From: Bugulina stolonifera | Taxonomy: Eukaryota; Bryozoa; Gymnolaemata; Cheilostomatida; Bugulidae | Length of the DNA: 64,000 bases | Reading direction: 5' to 3' | NCBI GenBank assembly: GCA_935421135.1 | Contig: OW285187.1 | Span: forward strand, 24,800,429-24,864,428 | Part shown: positions 58,101-64,000 of the stretch, in pieces | Numbering within the stretch: the stretch's first letter is position 1 | Layout: each line of letters opens with the position of its first letter | Position numbers and translations under genes: made by a program | Notes under the pieces: model-generated | What the model was told of the DNA's origin: nothing | Seen by the model: only the letters and a program-made list of their open reading frames with translations | Databases searched by the model: none

Positions 58101-61100
58101 TGCTCCAGGATTAGCAAACTCGCGAAACTTTCTTCCGCGAAATATTTCTGCTTTTAGGGTATGTAAATTCTCATGCCTTATGCACAGACAGGAACACTTG
58201 ACAATAAAACTACTCTATTCATCATAACACCCATAACTAACAGCTGCTGTTTCTCCCATTACAGTTAAATGACACAAGCTGAGTATTAATAGGAGTTGGT
58301 CAAACCCAACTCTACACACTTTATGTACACGCCCCCACACTTCATGTACACGCCCCCACACTTTATGTACACGCCCCCACACTTTATGTACACGCCCCCA
58401 CACTTTATGTACACGCCCACCAGTCTAATGATTCACTATTGTAATACAGTATCTGAATTAACCGTGGTTGTGTCCATATCACTCCACAATTACTGCTATG
58501 ATAGTAATGCACAGTTCTCCATACCTGTATCTTCTCCTCTCTTTCTTTAATGAGAACGTCTTTATCCACTAACTTGATGGCTGTTGTGTCTCCTAAAACC
58601 ACGTATTACAGGAGATATGATTATAAGCTTATGTGCTCCGCACCTTCACACATATAGAAGCCAAATATGAGAAATCCAACTATAAACAAATGGCAGCAGC
58701 TACCTCTGGGCATGTCATCAAAAGAGTTAGTGAAAATTCACTTTTGAATGTCAAAATAAAAGATTAATTGTTACATGACCCCCTTCTACAGAGCTTCTAG
58801 AATCACATTGGAATCTGGCACTAGATCATCAGAAAGTGTTCCCATTCAATTTATTACAATATCTATTAGTTATGGATGTAGGAAAAGAGAAGAATTTTGT
58901 GGGCGGAGCTTACCATCCACATCTTCCATTCTGACTCCTAGGAAGGGCAGCACATCATCTCGCAACCCATCACATAAGTCTAAAGCTTCAGTATCTTTCT
59001 TAGCCGCAGCATTTTTACGCACAGCTTTCCTAAAGTCAGCCACACAGTCGAGGTAAGGCATCACCGTTTCCTCTATGTTACCACCTACATCTGCCGCCTG
59101 GGGAAACCCTATGCTAGCACTTTTGTCTATAGCACCAAATATCTACAAATAACACATGAGTATGCGATCATAATAAATTACACAATGTACATCTACATAT
59201 ACAATGTATGTTCACACACTTGAGAGAAAGAACCCGATCCCCAATTATATATACCGTACAAACACAGAGAACAACAGAGTGACTGCTCAACAAACAGTAA
59301 TCATAGCGATTTAATGAGATCGACAGAACCCGCCCTGCTGAATGGTCTACGGCCAGTCGCAAACAAACTCCGCTCCAGTTCTAGAAGAATACAAATTACA
59401 CGTTATCCTATCTATTTGTAAAACAGTAGCAGATACAGAAAAGACAAAAGTGGTAGCTCTAAGGACAAACCTTCAGCATATCGGTGAGATATGTAGCTAT
59501 GTTCTTCACTAGCATATAGTCAGGCAGCTGTTTAGTCGTCTGTTTCTCTTTTATATAGATATTAGTGTAAGTCATTAACTCTCTCATACTCTCTAGAGCA
59601 CCTCTCGTATCTACTGAGTCTACAAAACAGCAAGTAAATATACAGACCACAGGCTATATGTTATGGATCCTAGGTTTCTAATTTAGGAAACATCAGTACC
59701 TCGATCTAAAGCAGCCAGCAGTTGAAGCCAAACAGTTGTTAGAGAAATAATCAGTGCAAAAAAAAATAAACATTTATAATGTTAAATCCAGAGTAGCCAC
59801 AATGTAGCAAAATAAATCCAGAGAACTAATTCATATTTACAAATAGCTAGCAGTTAGCAGCTCTCGTGTTCACATGAATGGAAAATGAACTTTTATATAA
59901 TGATACATACCACACAGTGCGGAGTCCACTATTATATAACTATACATACCACACAGAGCGGAGTGCACGCCCTTCTTACACCCATCAAACTGCTGGTTCA
60001 ACTTCATTTCCATGTCGGTCCACTTTCTAAACATTTCACTGCCACCACTGGGTAGCTGTCTCAGTATACTCTTTACATTGAGAAAGAATTCCTGTTAACA
60101 CACATACATCTTTAACTGTGGTACACATAAGAATGAATAGCCAGTTAAACTCAATAATATTAATAATAATGATATTATATATAGTGTCCCGCATGCTCCC
60201 GTGGCTGTATTTGTATTCACATTATCAACAACTATACAAATTTTTAATTTATACAGATATTTATGTTATGTCTTATTACTATTCCAGTGTATTTACAAAT
60301 GTACAAGCTATAAATCGAAAAGCTGCCCATAATTTACTGGTGCAATACCATTGCAGTAATAATTTAAAAAATTGAAATGAAACCCAATCCCCTTTACCCA
60401 AATCTTTGTCCCTACATTCCCTTCTACATTCCCTTCTACCTTTCACTCGCCCAAGTTCGTTTAGCCTCAATTTAATATACTCAGCCAGTGTAGAGAATTC
60501 GGAACAGAGGCTACGAAATTAACAATGGAAGACATTTACATGTGTAATTCACATGCTCCCGTACCTTAAACGACCTCTCGTATAGTAGAGCTATCTCCAT
60601 AGTCTTGGGACTGTAGTCTAGAGTATCCTTCCATGAGTGAAGTAGATATGCAAACCTTATCTGTGTGGCAGAGTACTCCTTCAGGGCTTCCCTTATAGTA
60701 GTAAAGTTCTTCAGTGACTTGGCCATCTTCATGCCGTGTATCGTGAGGTGACCAGAATGTAGGAAATATCTCACCCAATGACTGTGTCCATAGTAGGCCT
60801 GCAAACATATAGTCATACAGCATATGTATGTTTATACAGTGTATACGTACATACATACATGTATGTTATACAATTGTATCTCCGAATCCTGTATCTGTAA
60901 CAATTGCATTGACTCGTCCAGCCATATCAACAATCTGTGTGCAGCAAGCTGTGGTCTCAACGAAATGCACATGAGAACAGACATTTACTCTACCAAATAT
61001 GCTTTCATAGACATGAGTAGCGCACTGTGAGACACAGCAAGTGGCCTAATACTGTTCTATATGAGTGTATACAGATAGGGGGAGTGTAATGGTATCCCTA

Positions 61101-63800
61101 CCTCAGCCTGTGCCAGCTCATTATCATGATGTGGAAATTTGAGATCAAATCCTCCAGTGTGAATGTCTAATGAATCTCCTAATATCTTACTGGCCATGGC
61201 TGAACACTCTATATGCCAGCCTGGTCTACCCTGCAAGTATCATAACAACATATAACATGATATTGGATACTAAAATTCACCAAAGAGCGATACAAGTAAA
61301 TAGTAAATTTATTTAAACCTTAGAGTGAGCTAGGTGACACTTACCTTTCCCCACGGAGAGTCCCAGCTCGGTTCCCCAGCCTTTGACATCTTCCACAGCG
61401 CAAAGTCAGTCGGACTTCGCTTTTCACTAAGTCGGTCCGTTGTACAAGTCAAGTCCCCTTTGAACAAGTAGCAGAGTAATATACTATATAACATAAACCC
61501 ACTACATGTATATCATACACACACTACACGTATATCTTACATTTACTACATGTATATCATACACTTACTACATGCATATCATACACACACTACACGTATA
61601 TCATACACATATTACACGTATATCATACACATATTACATGTATATCATACACATGATATGTATGATATACATGTAGTGTGTGTATGATATACGTGGAATA
61701 TTATTACACGTATATCATACACACACTACACGTATATCATACACACACTACACGTATATCATACACACACTACATGTATATCATACACACACTACATGTA
61801 TAACATACACACATTACACGCATATCATACACGCCCTACATGTATATCATACACACACTACACGTATATCATACACTTACTACATGCATATCATACACGC
61901 ACTACATGTATACATGTAAGTAACTGACCTTCACCCTCTTGTAAAGCCTGTGAGTCTCCAAAAGCTTCAGGCACCAGTTTAGCATAGAAATGTCTCTCGT
62001 CTTGGTTAAACTTGCTACTCATGAAATAGACTGAACCATTCACCTCATATCTGCAGTATCAATGTATAGTTATATGGACAGAGTAGACAGGCTACTCCTC
62101 GACAGTAAGTTCATTCAGTTAATATATTCTGCAGATCATTTCATGAATCATTTCAATCATGTGAAAAAACATTTATGGATATTATAACCACAAATAGCAC
62201 CATGATGCCAACAAACGCTTCTAAAGTAAGCTTTTACATTACACTAAACATTATCATAATATGCGATGCAAAGAGAATATATTTGATTATATAAACACAG
62301 TTAATGAAGCTATGTAATATCCTGTATGACATACAAATGTACAATGTGTGTTATTATACACTACTACTTACGCAAACCCATTATCTATAATTTTCTGTAC
62401 ATATTCGACAATTTCAGGGACATACTCGGTCACTCTTGTTAACATGTCTGGGGGTAGTATCTAAATATAGAACGTTAATTAAATACACAACATCGATTGT
62501 GAAATAACATAAACAAACAAGAAAAACAAAAGAAATGCCATTAAATGAGATGGTATTTAAATATGGCTCTCACAAAAGAAGAAATTGCTTACGTTGAGAC
62601 TCTCCATATCAGAAAAGAATTCATTCTCATAATGTTTTGGAAGGTCAAAAAATATGGCATTATCTGTAATATCTGGGCCGTACTTCTTATCCAGCCATTC
62701 TGAGAGTGGTCCTTTTATCTCGTCTAATAGTTCCTACAGAAAACAATCTAGTTGAAAACCTGTTGTATCAAGGGTCATATTGGTGACCCAACCAACACAG
62801 TGACCGACATAGAAAACAATACACTATCACACCTCATTGAAAGTAAATACTTATAAGAGAGTTTATACAAACTAGTTGTCAGCTCATAAAATCTTTGCCA
62901 ATACAGCTTTATGTTAGTATTAAAATATAAAGTTAACGCTTGCAAAGACGCTAAGAAGAAAATATTTCCACTACATAGCTCTACTATGTTTATATTTTTA
63001 TAGAAATGCTATTGAACTTGTAATTGAATAAATCAATCCCTTTCCGTCATTTCCATAAATGGAAATTCGCACGATTCCACAGTAGTTTAACAAACACTAT
63101 TCAGACATCACATACCTGCGTACTCTTCACATTCTCTTCACTAAACGCAGAAATCTCTGCTACTTTATGCAGAGACTTCTCAGCTTCCTCAGCCTTTTCT
63201 ATGACTCGTTTCAACATGTCTAACTTAGCAGGGTCCGTTTCCTTTGCTAACACTTCTCTAAACTGTTCCATTGCACTTTTTACAACATCCACCACCTCTG
63301 GTAATGGCCTATATCATTGAAACATCGCATGGAGTGCATGTATATTATAATCACTATCAAATCTATGTCTTGTCTGTATTTTTTAGAAATGAAAAGATTT
63401 AATTGATACACAAATTATATGAGTAGATAACACAACAGCCATGTACTTACTGTTTTTTATTCTTGAAGTCGTCAAAGAGTTTATTTTGTCTGGCACGTTT
63501 AATGATTTTATCATCAACATCTGTGATATTCATGCAGTAAGTAACGTCATATTTAAAGTAATCCTGTAGAACTCGGCGCAGTATGTCAAAGGAAATATAT
63601 GATCTAAAAATGTATTTTGATTCAGCATACATTAAAATTAAACATAAATATAAGCAATTGCCGGAAATCATAGAAAACCATAAATTCAATTGAACAACTT
63701 TTTCAACTCACCTCGCGTGTCCCATGTGAGAGGTATCATATACGGTAGGTCCACAACTATACCACAACACCTGGTTACCATTTTGAGGCACAAATACTTC
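55147..63800 (-). CDS. CARS1: Cytosolic cysteinyl-tRNA synthetase, 5' end beyond the window
   Basis: Class I aminoacyl-tRNA synthetase that charges tRNA-Cys. Exons: 63712-63800, 63451-63603, 63116-63308, 62593-62733, 62372-62460, 61929-62050, 61345-61457, 61102-61230, 60565-60798, 59950-60091, 59471-59619, 58914-59142, 58525-58592, 57527-57586, 56139-56222, 55147-55287. Phases agree over 711 codons. Counting from the first clear exon, the HIGH-type motif is SHMGHAR (H25-H28). Zinc-site residues are C16 (YSCGPTVYD), C309 (GWHIECSAM) and HHDNE (334-338). The KMSKS loop reads KMAKS (367-371). The long insert and the Lys/Glu-rich C-terminal tail mark the cytosolic form. The N-terminus is missing: a possible preceding exon ends at 63863 (frame ...KRN joins EVFVPQNG), but it has no ATG after an in-frame stop, so the start lies to the right. 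Confidence 0.95.
55763..55900. repeat. 32-bp minisatellite, about 4 copies, CARS1 intron
   Basis: The unit contains ACAACAGAGGGTACTAGCTG followed by TAGTTTACTTGC. It lies in the last CARS1 intron. Confidence 0.85.
56294..57395. repeat. 21-bp minisatellite, about 50 units, CARS1 intron
   Basis: Units read GTAGTACAGTGTAGTAGTGG plus T, with variants carrying ACCGTGTAGTGTAGTG. The array fills most of the intron between exons 57527-57586 and 56139-56222. Because 21 is a multiple of three and the unit has no stop on the minus strand, two overlapping frames stay open for over 350 codons. These are not genes. Confidence 0.95.
57636..58159. mobile_element. MITE-like element with CCCTAAAAGCAGA ends
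   Basis: The left end CCCTAAAAGCAGATA and the inverted right end CCCTAAAAGCAGAAATA match over at least 14 bp and are flanked by TA. At 524 bp it has no coding capacity. Subterminal regions hold repeated CGCGAA, GCGAAA and ACTCGC motifs, which could be transposase sites. It lies in the CARS1 intron before exon 57527-57586. Confidence 0.72.
58314..58415. repeat. 22-bp minisatellite, 5 copies, CARS1 intron
   Basis: The unit is CACACTTTATGTACACGCCC followed by CC. It sits about 110 bp below exon 58525-58592. Confidence 0.85.
59893..59972 (-). repeat. Duplicated donor edge of CARS1 exon 59950-60091
   Basis: The exon end and donor (minus: GCTCTGTGTG|GTATGTAT) recur 39 bp downstream in the intron as GCACTGTGTG|GTATGTAT. 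Both donors are in the same phase and the 39 bp between them has no stop, so the second donor would add 13 codons ([13 protein letters not shown]). Confidence 0.7.
60092..60564. other. CARS1 intron, nothing further seen
   Basis: This 473-bp AT-rich intron has a pyrimidine-rich patch near 60385-60440. No element or gene was recognised. Confidence 0.5.
61500..61915. repeat. 22-bp minisatellite, about 19 copies, with an inverted segment
   Basis: Units read TATCATACACACACTACACG plus TA. At 61659-61694 the sequence runs in the opposite orientation and forms a 36-bp imperfect inverted repeat with 61616-61651 around a 7-bp loop. The array fills the CARS1 intron between exons 61929-62050 and 61345-61457. 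Confidence 0.9.
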
Positions 63801-64000
63801 CTAAAGTATATAAGATATATAGCACATGTAACTGCGCAGTAAACATAGAGCTGAAAACATACATTGCGTTTTTGAGCAAATTCAACATTTGCGTTTCTCC
63901 TAGATCTCAACACTTTCAAAACCTTCGAGCTGTGTCAACAAGAAGCATTGGAACGATTTGCTCGCCAGAGATTGACTACTAAAAAAATTTGGTAAACTTA

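Noticed and set aside
61680..61919. Plus-strand frame of [20 protein letters not shown] type
   Set aside because: It is produced by the 22-bp CARS1 intron repeat and has no protein-like composition.

Overview
This is a window of animal nuclear DNA. It is AT-rich and its genes are cut by many short introns (mostly 80-500 bp), all GT-AG. Exons were joined by hand using reading phase and recognised family residues. Four conserved metazoan genes give unbroken reading frames. Small introns, tight gene packing, many minisatellites and frequent TACATGTA palindromes suggest an early-branching animal such as a demosponge. That is an inference; no species marker was read.

Layout. (1) 1194-12709, minus: INPP5F/SAC2, a Sac-domain phosphoinositide phosphatase (20 exons, 1,076 aa, complete). 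(2) 15259-23898, plus: POLR2B, the second-largest RNA polymerase II subunit (21 exons, 1,172 aa, complete), divergent from INPP5F. (3) 24191-54138, minus: WDR11 (29 exons, 1,193 aa, complete), convergent with POLR2B; the stop codons are 292 bp apart. (4) 55147 to beyond the right edge, minus: cytosolic cysteinyl-tRNA synthetase CARS1 (16 exons, 711 codons visible, 5' end missing).

The unusual region is WDR11 intron 10 (30670-49675, 19,006 bp, against a few hundred bp for its neighbours). It holds a tandem array of eight copies of a small four-exon gene on the opposite strand. Each copy encodes an approximately 120-aa charged, probably helical protein that I do not recognise. All introns are phase 0 and all eight frames are intact. 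The copies alternate between two intron families, forming a higher-order repeat of exactly 4,888 bp. One copy is a visible recombinant. A tRNA-derived SINE-like element with target-site duplications sits after copies 2, 4, 6 and 7 only.

A second theme is tandem duplication at splice sites. Several introns carry extra copies of the adjoining exon edge, or minisatellites that start at the donor. One of these (CARS1, near 59950) would add 13 codons in frame, and one (POLR2B intron 13, 33-bp unit) keeps the upstream exon's frame open through about 25 units. Two MITE-like elements with terminal inverted repeats and TA flanks lie in INPP5F and CARS1 introns.

The four host genes do not form one pathway. 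INPP5F and WDR11 both act in endosomal trafficking and lie near each other on human chromosome 10q26, so their linkage here may be old.
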